Shown: positions 19,512 to 29,650, counted from the first letter of the stretch. The stretch: 64,000 nt of DNA from Basfia succiniciproducens (GCF_011455875.1 NZ_CP015031.1:2189195-2253194); one strand, 5' to 3'. Made by a program: numbers and translations. Notes: generated from the letters alone by a model not told the origin.

Positions 19512-20908
19512 TTTTCACTTCCTAATACGCGCAATAATTCCTGCTTATCGGTAATTTGTTGTTGTACTTTGTTTTTTGCCGCCTGATAAAGGGAAGGAAA
19601 ATCCGTAACATATTGCCATTTCTGAGCTTGCCACCAGGGATGAAGAAACTGATAAATGCCGATACGTCCTCGGTAACCTTGATGACAGTCGCAGTTGATA
19701 AAACTTTTGGAAAATTGACCGCACTTTTGGCAACGCTTTCGCACTAAGCGTTGGGCGATAATAAGGAGCAGGCTATTATCGATTTCATGCTGTTTAATTC
19801 CCAGTTGCAATAAGCGTGAAATTGCGGAGTAAGCATCGTTAGTATGCAAGGTGGATAGAACCAAATGCCCGGTTTGCGCTGCACGTAATGCCATTTGAGC
19901 ACTTTCATCATCACGGATTTCACCTAGCATAATGACATCCGGATCCTGACGTAGAAATGTGCGCAGCAGTCGGCTGAAACTCAAGCCTATTTGAGGCTGT
20001 ATTTGGGTTTGAATAATCCCTTCAAGTTCAATTTCAATGGGATCTTCCGCCGTCATTATATGTTTTGAGGCGCTATTAAGCCATTGCAGCGCCGTATAAA
20101 GGGTGATACTTTTCCCGCTACCGGTCGGGCCGGTCACTAAAATTAACCCTTGCGGCTGATTAAGTGCTTGTTCGAGTTTTTGTTGTTGCGCAGGCTCCAT
20201 ACCAAGTTGTTCAAAGCTGAAATCCACCGGTTTATTTTGCTGTAAACGCAGCACGATTTTTTCACCGTTTCTGGTGGCAAGGGTCGATATACGAAAATCC
20301 AGGGTTTCGGCGAAGGTGGTTTTGAAATCAAAACGTCCGTCTTGCGGTAAGCGGGTTTCGCTGATATCTAATTTTGCCAACAGTTTTAATCTTGAAATAA
20401 TGCGCCCTGCTAAAGAAAGATTAACGGGTGTTTGTTGTTGCAACACACCGTCGATTCTGAAACGAATTCGAAGCTGGTTTTTTTGCGGCTCGAAATGAAT
20501 ATCGGAGGCATTTTTACTTAGGGCGCTCTCAAAAATATTATTTAATAAACGGATAATAGGTTCGTCGGTATTTTTATTTTCCTTATTTTGAGAGAGGCTT
20601 TCCGTATAAATCAATGATGTTTCTTCAATACTTAATGATTGCGGTTCATCCGGTTGCAATAATGATTTTAAGGTTTCGTTACTGACTAATACGGGTTCAA
20701 CAATTTTGCCGGTTAAAAAGGAAAAGGTTTCGCAAGCGGCGATATTTTCTACATTATCAATGGCAAGCCATAGTTTTTGCTCTTCCTCTTTGATGGGTAC
20801 GGCAAGATAGCGTAACAATACATGTTGCTGCTGTTGATTGCGTTGCCACAATTCGTGATCAATCATGTATTGTTCGCCATTGCCGGCAATGATTTTAATT
20901 GATTGCAT
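19508..20908 (-). CDS. pilB: Type IV pilus assembly ATPase
   Basis: PilB is the hexameric motor that extends the pilus. Walker A GPTGSGKS is at about 260-267, the Walker B-like VIMLGEIRDDE at 325-335, His boxes in TGHLVLSTLHTNDA, and a zinc site RCQKCG...CDCHQGYRGR at 393-410. I chose the ATG at 20908, 14 bases after the pilA stop; a longer frame back to 21073 lies entirely within pilA and looks like a shadow. At 466 residues it fits H. influenzae PilB. The N-terminal MshEN-like domain is short. An uptake signal is at about 19717. Confidence 0.94.
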   Translation of the reverse strand: MQSIKIIAGNGEQYMIDHELWQRNQQQQHVLLRYLAVPIKEEEQKLWLAIDNVENIAACETFSFLTGKIVEPVLVSNETLKSLLQPDEPQSLSIEETSLIYTESLSQNKENKNTDEPIIRLLNNIFESALSKNASDIHFEPQKNQLRIRFRIDGVLQQQTPVNLSLAGRIISRLKLLAKLDISETRLPQDGRFDFKTTFAETLDFRISTLATRNGEKIVLRLQQNKPVDFSFEQLGMEPAQQQKLEQALNQPQGLILVTGPTGSGKSITLYTALQWLNSASKHIMTAEDPIEIELEGIIQTQIQPQIGLSFSRLLRTFLRQDPDVIMLGEIRDDESAQMALRAAQTGHLVLSTLHTNDAYSAISRLLQLGIKQHEIDNSLLLIIAQRLVRKRCQKCGQFSKSFINCDCHQGYRGRIGIYQFLHPWWQAQKWQYVTDFPSLYQAAKNKVQQQITDKQELLRVLGSEK

Positions 20909-20921
20909 TAGTCGGACACCG

Positions 20922-21374
20922 CTATTCTTTATTATCACAAAAACCTGCCGGGAAAATATCTTTAGGCGTGCAGGTTGTCGTCCAACTGATACCTTCCGAA
21001 GCATTACCGGTAGCTTTGGTCGAATAACTGACACCGGATAAACTGCCTTTACCGGTAACGGAAATCGTACCACTGCTCACGGTGACGGCATCAACGTATT
21101 TCCCTTTTGTTTTCGCCGGTTCGGCAATACCGTTGGCACCGCTTGAGCAGTCTTTTTCACCGCCTTTTTCATAAATACATAATTCCACATCGGCTTTATA
21201 GGGTGCGCCCGCCTGCAATAATTCGGAAATTGCCGCCCGTTTGGTGTAATTTTGATAAGAGGGAATTGCAATAGTAGCGAGAATGGCAATAATAGCGATA
21301 ACAATCATTAATTCAATCAGTGTAAAACCTTTGCGAATGGCAGGGTACTGAGATAAAGTGCGGTAATTTTTCAT
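20922..21374 (-). CDS. pilA: Type IV major prepilin
   Basis: The 150-residue prepilin has a 16-residue leader ending in RKG, cut before Phe17 ([22 protein letters not shown]), with the conserved Glu at mature position 5. The rest is a class IVa-like pilin with a C-terminal Cys pair ([13 protein letters not shown]). PilA is required for transformation in Pasteurellaceae. The leader is long, and its first codons are written by a DNA uptake signal in reverse (21355-21363). AAGGAAAA precedes the start. A CRP-S site upstream (21450-21471) implies control by CRP with Sxy. Confidence 0.96.
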   Translation of the reverse strand: MKNYRTLSQYPAIRKGFTLIELMIVIAIIAILATIAIPSYQNYTKRAAISELLQAGAPYKADVELCIYEKGGEKDCSSGANGIAEPAKTKGKYVDAVTVSSGTISVTGKGSLSGVSYSTKATGNASEGISWTTTCTPKDIFPAGFCDNKE

Positions 21375-21449
21375 GAATTTTCCTTATGTTAGAGAGAATA
21401 GTATTAACATCTAATAAAAGAAAAATGTGAGCAAATTTTTTCATTTTAA

Positions 21450-21471
21450 TTCTCGAGCAGGATCGCAAAAA
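21450..21471 (-). promoter_or_regulatory. CRP-S (competence) site upstream of pilABCD
   Basis: Read on the minus strand the 22-base site begins TTTTTGCGATCC and ends with TCGAGAA. The half-site TGCGA in place of TGTGA, with the T5 run before it, is the Pasteurellaceae CRP-S pattern that needs the coactivator Sxy. It lies about 75 bases before the pilA ATG, in the gap shared with ampD. Confidence 0.82.
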
Positions 21472-21477
21472 TAAAAA

Positions 21478-22050
21478 ATGATGACAGTAAAACATCCAAT
21501 AAAAATTAAAAACGGTTGGCTAAGCGGAGTAAGAAAAATTATTTCGCCCCATTTCGACTCACGTCCGTCGCAAGCGGATATTTCCCTCTTAGTTATTCAT
21601 TATATTAGTCTACCGCCCGAACAGTTTGGCGGCGGTTATATTGAGGATTTTTTCCAAGGAAAATTAAATCCGGAAACTCATCCTTATTTCCAGACTATTT
21701 ACCAAATCAGGGTTTCGGCTCATTGTTTAATTGGACGGGACGGGCGGGTCACTCAGTTTGTCAGCTTTAATGATCGGGCTTGGCACGCGGGCGAATCCTG
21801 CTTTCAAGGGAGGGAAAAATGCAATGATTATGCTATCGGTATTGAACTGGAAGGGAGTAATGAACAGCCTTTTACCGAAGTACAGTATCAACGTTTAGCG
21901 GAGTTAACGAACATCATTCGACATTATTACCCGAAAATAACCGAAGATCGTATTGTGGGACATTGTGATGTTGCGCCGGGGCGAAAGATTGACCCCGGTC
22001 AGTATTTTGAATGGACAAAATATTTCGATTTACTGAAAGAAAGCCAATAA
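21478..22050 (+). CDS. ampD: 1,6-anhydro-N-acetylmuramyl-L-alanine amidase
   Basis: AmpD removes the stem peptide from anhydromuropeptides in the cytoplasm during wall recycling and so keeps AmpR-type signalling low. The 190-residue N-acetylmuramoyl amidase domain has zinc ligands in VIHYIS (His40), HAGES (His102) and GHCDVAPGRKIDPG (His162). The start is one of two adjacent ATGs. It is divergent from pilA, with the CRP-S site between; ampD-pilA adjacency is conserved in Haemophilus. nagZ, which acts on the same recycling pathway, is at 50.7 kb. Confidence 0.94.
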   Translation: MMTVKHPIKIKNGWLSGVRKIISPHFDSRPSQADISLLVIHYISLPPEQFGGGYIEDFFQGKLNPETHPYFQTIYQIRVSAHCLIGRDGRVTQFVSFNDRAWHAGESCFQGREKCNDYAIGIELEGSNEQPFTEVQYQRLAELTNIIRHYYPKITEDRIVGHCDVAPGRKIDPGQYFEWTKYFDLLKESQ

Positions 22051-22187
22051 ATATTTTTTCTGCTCGCATCATTTTAAATAGAAGCTACTGATTTAAAACA
22101 TCTATAAGCGCTAGCGGTTTGCAGAAAAGTGTGCCACAATAAACTAACCTTATCGCACCGCTTGCATTATGGTTTAAGGAGCTCAAG

Positions 22188-22658
22188 ATGAAAAAATCAG
22201 TTTTGTTATTTATTGCTGCATCAATGCTTGTTGCTTGTTCAACAGGCAGTATTAGCCAGCGAACATTACCAGCGGATCCGTTGCTGCCGCCATCTTTAGT
22301 ACAACCAGGTTTTGTAAGAATGCCGCATAATTTGCATTATTATGCAGATATCAATTCGGTGTGGGTGGATTCGGACAGTAAAAATATGATTCATTTTGAT
22401 GCGGTGATTAATTTGCGAAAAGGTCCTCATGTTTATAGCGACCGCGATAAAATCGCAAAATCTATGCGTCAGGCGAAAGTGGTCAATTGCGATACCATGA
22501 AACTAACTCATTTAAAAACCGATTATTATTCCGAATTCTGGGGAACCGGCGATCCCGTTACGCCGGAACATCAAAAAATGAGAACGGTGGATTTACGTAA
22601 AGGCTCGTCACTTTATACCTTAGCCCAAGTGCTTTGTATCAATTTATACAGAAAATAA
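22188..22658 (+). CDS. Protein E-like surface lipoprotein
   Basis: The 156-residue protein has a lipoprotein signal (lipobox LVAC, Cys17). The mature part matches the Haemophilus protein E (adhesin E, HI0178) pattern: NLHYYADINSVWVD, then IHFDAVINLRKGPHVY, SMRQAKVVNCD, and DYYSEFWGTGD. Protein E binds host laminin, vitronectin and plasminogen in H. influenzae; whether this one does is unknown, and in a commensal it may have another role. In H. influenzae its gene neighbours pflA; here it sits next to ampD. A strong GGAG site precedes the ATG. Confidence 0.82.
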   Translation: MKKSVLLFIAASMLVACSTGSISQRTLPADPLLPPSLVQPGFVRMPHNLHYYADINSVWVDSDSKNMIHFDAVINLRKGPHVYSDRDKIAKSMRQAKVVNCDTMKLTHLKTDYYSEFWGTGDPVTPEHQKMRTVDLRKGSSLYTLAQVLCINLYRK

Positions 22659-22672
22659 TTGAATTATAAGTA

Positions 22673-22715
22673 AAAAACTGCGGTCGAAATTTTTAAAATT
22701 TCGACCGCAGTTTTT
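22673..22715. terminator. Bidirectional uptake-signal-like terminator between lipoprotein and era
   Basis: AACTGCGGTCGAAATTTT and its exact complement form a stem of about 18 bases with T and A runs on either side, between convergent genes. The core is CTGCGGT, one base off the uptake signal. Confidence 0.85.
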
Positions 22716-22732
22716 CAGAAAAGAGTAACGGA

Positions 22733-23686
22733 TTAATATTCTTCCATATAACCCAGGCTGCGTAAGGCTCGTTCGTCATCCGCCCAGCCGGATTTCACTT
22801 TAACCCATAATTCAAGATGTACTTTATTATCAAACAAACGTTCCATATCTGCGCGGGCTTCAATGCCGACGGTTTTAATTTTCTGACCGCCTTGTCCGAT
22901 AACCATTTTCTTTTGGCCTTCCCGTTCGACGAGGATTAATCCGTTAATTTCGTAAGTACCGCGCTCGTTCATTTTAAATTGTTCGATTTCGACGGTAACC
23001 GAATAAGGCAGTTCTTCGCCCATAAAGCGCATAAGTTTTTCACGGATAATTTCCGACGCCATAAAACGTTGCGAGCGATCGGTAACATAATCTTCCGGGA
23101 AATGGTGAACGCCTTTACGCAAAGACTGACGAACCACTTTTTGTAGATTATGTACGTTATTGCCGCGTTGTGCGGAAATAGGGATAATTTCTTTAAAATT
23201 GAATTTACCGCTTAATTCGGTGATGAACGGCAAGAGTTCATCTTTATTTTTGATATTATCTATTTTGTTGATTGCCAATACTACAGGCGCTTTTGAGGCC
23301 CGTAATTTATTGAGCACCATTTCGTCGTCCGCATTCCAGTGAGTACCGTCCACAACGAAGATAATTAAATCTACATCGCTGATTGCGCTGCTTGCCGCAC
23401 GGTTCATTAAGCGGTTAATGGCGCGTTTTTCTTCAATGTGCAACCCCGGCGTATCCACATAAATGGCTTGATAAGGGCCTTCGGTATGAATTCCGACGAT
23501 GCGGTGTCTGGTGGTTTGCGCTTTACGCGAAGTAATTGAAATTTTTTGTCCTAAAATTTTGTTCAGTAGGGTCGATTTGCCTACATTCGGACGACCGACG
23601 ATAGCAACGAAGCCACAATAGGTTTCTTGCTCGGCGGCAGTTGTTTCATTGTGTTGTACAATGTTTTCCGGTTTTGTTTCTGTCAT
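22733..23686 (-). CDS. era: GTPase Era
   Basis: Era is an essential GTPase that binds the 3' end of 16S rRNA during small-subunit assembly. The G1 loop GRPNVGKS (31-38), G3 DTPG, G4 NKID and the C-terminal KH domain with IGQGGQKIK are seen. At 317 residues it has an N-terminal extension of about 20 residues compared with E. coli, rich in Glu and Thr. Its ATG overlaps the rnc stop by four bases; rnc-era coupling is conserved widely. Confidence 0.97.
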   Translation of the reverse strand: MTETKPENIVQHNETTAAEQETYCGFVAIVGRPNVGKSTLLNKILGQKISITSRKAQTTRHRIVGIHTEGPYQAIYVDTPGLHIEEKRAINRLMNRAASSAISDVDLIIFVVDGTHWNADDEMVLNKLRASKAPVVLAINKIDNIKNKDELLPFITELSGKFNFKEIIPISAQRGNNVHNLQKVVRQSLRKGVHHFPEDYVTDRSQRFMASEIIREKLMRFMGEELPYSVTVEIEQFKMNERGTYEINGLILVEREGQKKMVIGQGGQKIKTVGIEARADMERLFDNKVHLELWVKVKSGWADDERALRSLGYMEEY

Positions 23687-24357
23687 TTGATTTCCAATGC
23701 TGTCAAAATTTGTTCTGCGGCGGCTTGTTCCGCTTTACGGCGGCTACTGCCGACGCCGATAAACGTGTGGTCAAGGTTCGGCACATGGCATTCTATAGTA
23801 AAGGTTTGGCAGTGTGCTTCCCCTTTTATGTCTTTTACATCGTAAGTCGGTAGTGCTAAACGGTGACCTTGTAAATATTCCTGTAATCTTGTTTTCGGGT
23901 CTTTTTGGTTTTCGCCGGGTTTGATTTCCCGTAATAATTTTTCATACCAATGTAAGGTAATTTGTGTAGCGCTGACTAAACTGCTGTCTAGCGATATCGC
24001 GCCGATAATAGCTTCGACACAGTCCGCCAGAATTGATTCGCGACGGAAACCGCCGCTTTTCAGTTCGCCATGTCCAAGCGCCATATATTCACCGAGTTTA
24101 AACTGGCGGGCCAGAATTGCCAATGTAGGCTCTCTGACAAGGGTTGCGCGCATACGGCTCAATTCCCCTTCATTACATTTAGGAAATTGATGATATAAGG
24201 CGTCGGCAATCGTGTAATTCAAAATCGCATCGCCTAAAAATTCAAGGCGTTCGTTATGTTTGGTGGCGGCACTACGGTGCGTTAACGCTTGTTTTAGCAA
24301 CGTAATATCTTTAAATTCATAACTTATCTGACGTTGTAATCTATCTAAATGGTTCAT
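23683..24357 (-). CDS. rnc: Ribonuclease III
   Basis: RNase III cleaves double-stranded RNA, including rRNA precursors. The signature [11 protein letters not shown] (37-47) carries the metal ligands; the second acidic motif DCVEAIIGA and a C-terminal double-stranded RNA-binding domain (about 155-224, ending [13 protein letters not shown]) follow. Length 224 is standard. It begins one base after the stop of the second signal peptidase gene. Confidence 0.97.
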   Translation of the reverse strand: MNHLDRLQRQISYEFKDITLLKQALTHRSAATKHNERLEFLGDAILNYTIADALYHQFPKCNEGELSRMRATLVREPTLAILARQFKLGEYMALGHGELKSGGFRRESILADCVEAIIGAISLDSSLVSATQITLHWYEKLLREIKPGENQKDPKTRLQEYLQGHRLALPTYDVKDIKGEAHCQTFTIECHVPNLDHTFIGVGSSRRKAEQAAAEQILTALEIK

Positions 24358-24358
24358 A

Positions 24359-25087
24359 TTATTGAATAGTTTTAAAAAAACGAGTTTCTTGTTTCGGGTT
24401 AAAAATAACGCTAACCGCTTTTCCCGTTAAGTTATCATGAGGGATAAAACCGAAAAAGCGGCTGTCAATGCTGTTTTCTCGAAAATCCCCCATCACGAAA
24501 TAATGTCCTGCCGGCACAATCCATTCGCCTAACGGCAAATTATCCTGTTTAAAATAATGGGCGGACTGATCGTATCGCACTTTTGTCAACAAAATAGCGT
24601 GGTTAGTTTCATCAGTGAATTCCTGACGCTCAATCAAGGCAAGTTTCTCGCCTTGCTGGGAAAAGAGTACCGTTTCCGGATTCAAATAATTCCGTTCGTT
24701 TTGCTGTTTATAAAGCAGTGTTTCACAATGATTAATCTGACAATTATTTTGCCTGTAATTCGGCGTAACCGAAATTATTCCGCTTTTTTGATCATAACGA
24801 ACATGATCATGTTCAACGGCAATTATACGTTTAATGTATTCATCAGTTCCGCCATCTTGTCTGAAGATAACGATATCGCCTCTTTTTGCCGTATTTAAAG
24901 GAGTTATCGTATCGCCAAGTACGGGAATTTTTAAATTATAGGCAACGCGATTAACCAAAATAAAATCCTGCGGCATAAATGTCGGCGCCATACTGGCGGT
25001 TGGGACGATATTGATTAAATAAGCAATAATACCCCGTAAAACAGACAGTAAAACAACGAGTTTTGCCAGTCTTTTAAGCATGAGCAA
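24359..25087 (-). CDS. Second signal peptidase I (LepB paralogue)
   Basis: This 242-residue protein is a type I signal peptidase with catalytic Ser32 (PTASMAPTF) and Lys86 (YIKRIIAV), a single N-terminal membrane segment, and the late box [20 protein letters not shown]. It lacks the second membrane segment and the loop seen in LepB. It sits directly between lepB and rnc, nine bases after the lepB stop, so the two paralogues are co-transcribed. A long insert (about 100-165) with two Cys separates boxes D and E. Both active residues are intact, so it is probably functional, perhaps for a subset of substrates. The start may be either of two nearby Met codons. Confidence 0.88.
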   Translation of the reverse strand: MLMLKRLAKLVVLLSVLRGIIAYLINIVPTASMAPTFMPQDFILVNRVAYNLKIPVLGDTITPLNTAKRGDIVIFRQDGGTDEYIKRIIAVEHDHVRYDQKSGIISVTPNYRQNNCQINHCETLLYKQQNERNYLNPETVLFSQQGEKLALIERQEFTDETNHAILLTKVRYDQSAHYFKQDNLPLGEWIVPAGHYFVMGDFRENSIDSRFFGFIPHDNLTGKAVSVIFNPKQETRFFKTIQ

Positions 25088-25096
25088 AACAAAAAA

Positions 25097-26119
25097 TTAT
25101 TGAATCTTTTGAAAAATCCGTTCGCTACGGATGCCCGTCGGCCATTCGTTTTGTTTTTTATCCAGACTCAGCCAAATATAAGTGGCTTTACCGACAATAT
25201 TTTTTTCCGGCACAAAACCCCAAAAGCGGCTGTCTTCGCTGTTGTTGCGGTTATCACCCATGACGAAATATTGGTTTTCCGGTACTGTCCATTCGGTGAT
25301 GTAATTATCCTGAGTACTATAATCTTTATAGCGGTATCCTTCGGAAATCGGTTCCGGATACCAATGGATTTTATGTTCTACATCGCCGCTTTCCGTTGTT
25401 TCCAGCGGGCTCGGACCATACATTAAACTTCCGTCAGGGTTTTGACCGATAATGAACTGAAATTCTTTATTTTCCACAGGCTCGCTATATGCGAATTCTT
25501 TAACTTCGCAGTTTTCGCTGCAAGGTTTGCCGTTTTCACCGTAAACAAGCGTAATTTTGCGATCTAATTCGTTATAACGGATTCGGTCGCCGCCAATAGC
25601 GACGATACGCTTAATGTAATCCACATTCGGTTGCGGCGGCGCTTTGAATACAATTACGTCGCCGCGTTGCGGTTTACCCGTTTCAATTAAGGTATTTTGA
25701 AAAACGGGATCTTTAATACCGTAAGCGTATTTTTCCACCACCAAAAAATCACCGATACGTAATGTCGGCTCCATTGAACCCGAAGGAATTTGAAAAGGTT
25801 CGAATACAAAAGAACGCAGAATCAGCACAAAAGCCAATACCGGGAAAATTGAAGCGACAAATTCGGAACCTTCGGAAACCGGTTCCACTTTTTGTTTTTC
25901 TTCGGCGCTGAGGGTTTTGCCCGTACGTTGTTCAATACGGGTAATCTGGCGGCTGCGTTTCGGGTTAACGACAAAACGGTGATAGCACCACAAAATGCCG
26001 GAAAGTGCGGTCAAAATTATCAATAAAATGGAAAAAGTATTAGGCAACGTAAAATGATCCAATACTTTCCAGATAGCAAAACCGACAACTAATAGAATCG
26101 GGAGAAAAAAATTCGCCAT
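25097..26119 (-). CDS. lepB: Signal peptidase I
   Basis: LepB removes signal peptides from exported proteins at the outer face of the inner membrane. Two N-terminal membrane segments (about 3-20 and 87-107) flank a cytoplasmic loop; catalytic Ser115 (IPSGSMEPT) and Lys170 (DYIKRIVAIGGDR) and the late box YFVMGDNRNNSEDSRFWG are present. I chose the ATG at 26119, with AAGGA upstream and an N-terminus like the Haemophilus enzyme, over a frame back to 26149. Length 340 is close to the 349 of H. influenzae. It follows lepA after ten bases. An uptake signal is at about 26004. Confidence 0.95.
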   Translation of the reverse strand: MANFFLPILLVVGFAIWKVLDHFTLPNTFSILLIILTALSGILWCYHRFVVNPKRSRQITRIEQRTGKTLSAEEKQKVEPVSEGSEFVASIFPVLAFVLILRSFVFEPFQIPSGSMEPTLRIGDFLVVEKYAYGIKDPVFQNTLIETGKPQRGDVIVFKAPPQPNVDYIKRIVAIGGDRIRYNELDRKITLVYGENGKPCSENCEVKEFAYSEPVENKEFQFIIGQNPDGSLMYGPSPLETTESGDVEHKIHWYPEPISEGYRYKDYSTQDNYITEWTVPENQYFVMGDNRNNSEDSRFWGFVPEKNIVGKATYIWLSLDKKQNEWPTGIRSERIFQKIQ

Positions 26120-26129
26120 TAATCTTTCC

Positions 26130-27929
26130 TTATTTACTGTCTTTACCAACGTGTAAGATAGCTAAAAACGCCTCTTGAGGAACTTCAACGTTACCTAATT
26201 GTTTCATGCGTTTTTTACCTTCTTTTTGTTTTTGTAAGAGTTTTTTCTTACGGCTCACGTCTCCGCCGTAACATTTTGCCAATACGTTTTTACGCAATTG
26301 TTTTACCGTTGAACGGGCGATAATGTGGTTGCCGATAGCCGCCTGAATCGCAATATCAAATTGTTGGCGCGGAATCAGCTCTTTCATTTTTTCCACTAAT
26401 TCGCGGCCGCGATAAGGCGCATTATCTTTATGAACGATAAGGGCAAGGGCGTCAACCCGTTCGCCGTTAATCATAATATCCACACGAACCATATCGGCGG
26501 TCTGGAAGCGTTTGAAGCTGTAATCCAGCGAAGCATAACCGCGCGAGGTGGATTTTAGACGATCAAAAAAGTCCAATACCACTTCGCCCATAGGGATTTC
26601 ATAGGTCAGAGCGATTTGGTTACCGTGATAAACCATATTAGTCTGCACACCGCGTTTTTCCACGCAAAGGGTGATAACGTTACCTAAATATTCTTGCGGC
26701 ACCAACATGTTACATTCTGCAATCGGCTCGCGAATTTCAGAGATATTATTTAGCGGCGGTAATTTAGACGGGCTGTCCACATAAACCACATCGCCGTTGG
26801 TTAATTCCACTTCATACACTACCGTAGGTGCGGTGGTAATTAGGTCAAGATCGTATTCACGCTCTAAACGTTCCTGAATGATCTCCATGTGTAACAAACC
26901 TAAGAAACCGCAACGGAAACCAAAGCCCAGAGCGGTAGAGGTTTCAGGCTCGTAGAATAAAGACGCGTCGTTTAAACTTAATTTGCCCAGCGCATCGCGG
27001 AAAGCTTCGTAATCGTCGGAGCTTACCGGGAATAAACCTGCGTAAACCTGAGGTTTCACTTTTTTAAAGCCCGGTAATACGGAACTTGCCGGGTTATGTT
27101 GTGAGGTCAGGGTATCGCCCACCGGCGCGCCTAAAATATCTTTAATGGCGCAAACAACCCAACCTACCTCGCCGCATTCAAGCTCATTTTTATCCACTTG
27201 TTTAGGCGTGAAGATCCCTAAACGATCCACATTGTAGGTTTGCCCGGTTGACATCACTTTAATTTTATCGCCTTTGCGCAATACGCCGTTTTTAACGCGA
27301 ACCAGCGAAACCACACCGAGGTAATTATCGAACCAGGAGTCGATAATTAGCGCCTGTAAAGGCGCATTCGGATCACCTTCGGGCGCAGGGATCTTGGCGA
27401 CGATTTCTTCAAGCACATCTTCAATACCTACGCCGGTTTTAGCGGAACAACGCACCGCTTCCATTGCGTCAATACCGACAATATCTTCGATTTCTTCGGC
27501 AACGCGTTCGGGATCCGCCGCCGGTAAGTCAATTTTATTTAAAATCGGAACAACTTCGAGATTCATTTCAATTGCCGTGTAGCAGTTGGCAAGGGTTTGC
27601 GCTTCTACACCCTGTCCGGCATCAACCACCAATAACGCACCTTCGCAAGCCGCAAGTGAACGGGAAACCTCGTATGAAAAGTCAACATGTCCCGGCGTAT
27701 CAATAAAGTTTAATTGATAGGTTTCACCGTTTTTTGCTTTGTAGTTCAAGGTTACGCTTTGCGCTTTAATCGTAATACCGCGCTCACGTTCAAGATCCAT
27801 GGAGTCGAGGACCTGCGCTTCCATTTCGCGATCGGATAAGCCGCCGCAGGTTTGAATCAAACGATCTGAAAGCGTGGATTTACCGTGGTCAATATGGGCA
27901 ATAATCGAAAAGTTACGAATGTTTTTCAT
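26130..27929 (-). CDS. lepA: Elongation factor 4
   Basis: LepA is a translational GTPase that acts on stalled or maturing ribosomes. The 599-residue protein starts [19 protein letters not shown], has DTPGHVDF and NKIDLP, and ends with the LepA-specific C-terminal domain ([19 protein letters not shown]). A frame open to 28112 adds 61 residues unlike any LepA and has no ribosome site, so I start at 27929. lepA-lepB order is conserved in gamma-proteobacteria. Confidence 0.97.
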   Translation of the reverse strand: MKNIRNFSIIAHIDHGKSTLSDRLIQTCGGLSDREMEAQVLDSMDLERERGITIKAQSVTLNYKAKNGETYQLNFIDTPGHVDFSYEVSRSLAACEGALLVVDAGQGVEAQTLANCYTAIEMNLEVVPILNKIDLPAADPERVAEEIEDIVGIDAMEAVRCSAKTGVGIEDVLEEIVAKIPAPEGDPNAPLQALIIDSWFDNYLGVVSLVRVKNGVLRKGDKIKVMSTGQTYNVDRLGIFTPKQVDKNELECGEVGWVVCAIKDILGAPVGDTLTSQHNPASSVLPGFKKVKPQVYAGLFPVSSDDYEAFRDALGKLSLNDASLFYEPETSTALGFGFRCGFLGLLHMEIIQERLEREYDLDLITTAPTVVYEVELTNGDVVYVDSPSKLPPLNNISEIREPIAECNMLVPQEYLGNVITLCVEKRGVQTNMVYHGNQIALTYEIPMGEVVLDFFDRLKSTSRGYASLDYSFKRFQTADMVRVDIMINGERVDALALIVHKDNAPYRGRELVEKMKELIPRQQFDIAIQAAIGNHIIARSTVKQLRKNVLAKCYGGDVSRKKKLLQKQKEGKKRMKQLGNVEVPQEAFLAILHVGKDSK

Positions 27930-28103
27930 TTTAATAGTTATATGCTCAAAATAGTTGTTTTTTATAAAAAGTTTAATCGGCTGATTGTACCCGAAAGTCC
28001 TTGAGAGCGCTATAAAATTCGCGAAATTTTTACCGCACTTTTTTGTAAGAGAAAAGAAAATATCAGAGGATATAAAAAGAAGAACCGAGGCTAAAAAAAC
28101 ATA

Positions 28104-28140
28104 AAAAAACACCTCAAAAGCTAAACTTTCGAGGTGTTTT
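28104..28140 (-). terminator. Terminator of grcA
   Basis: On the minus strand AAAACACCTC and GAGGTGTTTT form a ten-base stem with a 16-base loop, followed by a T run. It lies 26 bases after the grcA stop, which separates grcA from lepA. Confidence 0.88.
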
Positions 28141-28165
28141 CCGGATTATAAGCTAAACTTTAAAA

Positions 28166-28549
28166 TTATAAACTTTCTGTGAAAGTACGAGTGATAACAT
28201 CGCGTTGTTGTTCAGGCGTTAATGAATTGAAACGAACCGCATAACCTGAAACGCGGATTGTTAATTGCGGGTATTTATCCGGGTTATTTACCGCATCTTC
28301 TAATGTTTCGCGACGTAATACGTTTACGTTTAAGTGCTGACCGCCTTCAACTTTAATTGTAGGCGCAACATCTACCGCTAATTCGCGATATTCGATTTGA
28401 CCTAATTCGTTGATTGCAACGATTTGGTCTTCAGCGAATTCCGCTTTAGCCGCTAGACAACGGGCTTCGCCTTTGTCGCTGTCCAATAACCAGAATGAGT
28501 TTAATAAATTGTCATTTGCTGCTTTAGTAATTTGAATACCTTTAATCAT
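28166..28549 (-). CDS. grcA: Autonomous glycyl radical cofactor GrcA (YfiD)
   Basis: The 127-residue protein carries the C-terminal glycyl-radical domain of pyruvate formate-lyase on its own. From [12 protein letters not shown] to DVITRTFT it is nearly the same as the tail of PflB at 56.0 kb; the radical Gly is Gly102 in RVSGYAVRF. After oxygen breaks PflB at its Gly, GrcA substitutes for the lost piece and restores activity; it is itself activated by PflA. An FNR-like palindrome (28670-28683) upstream fits anaerobic induction. It is monocistronic. Confidence 0.96.
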   Translation of the reverse strand: MIKGIQITKAANDNLLNSFWLLDSDKGEARCLAAKAEFAEDQIVAINELGQIEYRELAVDVAPTIKVEGGQHLNVNVLRRETLEDAVNNPDKYPQLTIRVSGYAVRFNSLTPEQQRDVITRTFTESL

Positions 28550-28932
28550 AAAGTTGCCTCCTAAATTTTGGCGTTTGTTAAGCTAAATTGTTTAAGTGAT
28601 GAGCATTTTATCAAAAAATTTTAAATTTTCAACTATTTTTGAAACTAAATGTAAAATATTTTTATGTTTTTGATTTATATCATGGCTTTAGCGTATGAAA
28701 TTATACGGAATTAAATTTTGTTAACTTTTATATAGACTCTGTTTATAAAAGATAAGAAGGTCTTGAATATTTTTTTATAAACAAACCGCTCATTGCAATG
28801 AATTCAAGCAACATATTAAACGCCGGATGCCGTTTTATTTAATAAGCTCAAAAGTCCTAGGAATATTTTCTATTTTCAGTGCCGGTAAACTTATTTATAA
28901 TTTCGTTTCATGATTAGCCGGAGGATGATTAA
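28550..28932. other. Intergenic control region between grcA and ung
   Basis: This 383-base AT-rich gap contains the divergent promoters of grcA and ung, an FNR-like site (28670-28683), and one copy of the dispersed TGTTTATAAAAGATAA palindrome (28734-28764). No reading frame of note is seen. GGAGG lies just before the ung ATG. Confidence 0.6.
28670..28683. promoter_or_regulatory. FNR-like site upstream of grcA
   Basis: TTGATTTATATCAT matches the FNR consensus TTGAT-N4-ATCAA at nine of ten positions. It lies about 120 bases before the grcA ATG; grcA (yfiD) is a known FNR-activated gene in enterobacteria. Confidence 0.7.
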
Positions 28933-29607
28933 ATGCAAACTTGGAAAGACGTTATCGGAACGGAAAAAACGCAGCCTTATTTTCAGCATATTTTGCAGCA
29001 AGTTCATGCCGCTCGTGATGCGGGTAAAACAATTTATCCTCCTCAGCATGATGTGTTTAATGCTTTTAAATTAACGGAATTTGATCAGGTAAAAGTAGTG
29101 ATTCTCGGGCAAGATCCTTACCACGGTCCGAATCAGGCGCACGGATTAGCGTTTTCTGTATTACCGGGAATTGTGCCGCCGCCTTCACTATTGAATATTT
29201 ATAAAGAATTGGAAAATGATATTGCGGGATTCCAAATTCCTCGTCACGGTTATTTAGTCAAGTGGGCGGAACAGGGCGTGCTATTACTCAATACGGTGTT
29301 GACGGTTGAGCGCGGCTTGGCCCATTCCCATGCCAATTTTGGTTGGGAAACTTTTACCGACCGCGTGATTGCCGCTTTAAACCGACACCGGGAAAATTTA
29401 GTATTTTTATTGTGGGGCAGTCATGCGCAGAAAAAAGGTCAGTTTATTGATCGCGACCGCCATTGCGTACTGACTGCGCCTCACCCGTCGCCGCTTTCCG
29501 CTCATCGAGGCTTTTTAGGATGTCATCATTTTTCTAAAGCAAATAATTACTTACAAGAACATAAAATCACGGAAATTGATTGGCAATTGGACACCCAATT
29601 ATCCTAG
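28933..29607 (+). CDS. ung: Uracil-DNA glycosylase
   Basis: Family 1 UNG removes uracil from DNA. The 224-residue protein has the water-activating loop GQDPYHG, the uracil pocket, and the DNA-intercalation loop [11 protein letters not shown]. Length is standard. GGAGGATG precedes the ATG. It is divergent from grcA, as in H. influenzae, and yaaA follows 43 bases later. Confidence 0.97.
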   Translation: MQTWKDVIGTEKTQPYFQHILQQVHAARDAGKTIYPPQHDVFNAFKLTEFDQVKVVILGQDPYHGPNQAHGLAFSVLPGIVPPPSLLNIYKELENDIAGFQIPRHGYLVKWAEQGVLLLNTVLTVERGLAHSHANFGWETFTDRVIAALNRHRENLVFLLWGSHAQKKGQFIDRDRHCVLTAPHPSPLSAHRGFLGCHHFSKANNYLQEHKITEIDWQLDTQLS

Positions 29608-29650
29608 ATTTAGTGTATAATGCCGAGTTTCTTTAAACGGAGGAATTGCC

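Noticed and set aside
20909..21073. N-terminal extension of pilB
   Set aside because: It lies fully inside pilA in another frame and does not resemble PilB; the ATG at 20908 gives the family length.
21422..21445. Possible standard CRP site (TGTGAGCAAAT) between pilA and ampD
   Set aside because: Only one half-site is good; the other half is a T run. The nearby CRP-S site explains regulation better.
27930..28112. N-terminal extension of lepA
   Set aside because: The added residues are low-complexity and precede the invariant LepA start; no ribosome site is seen.
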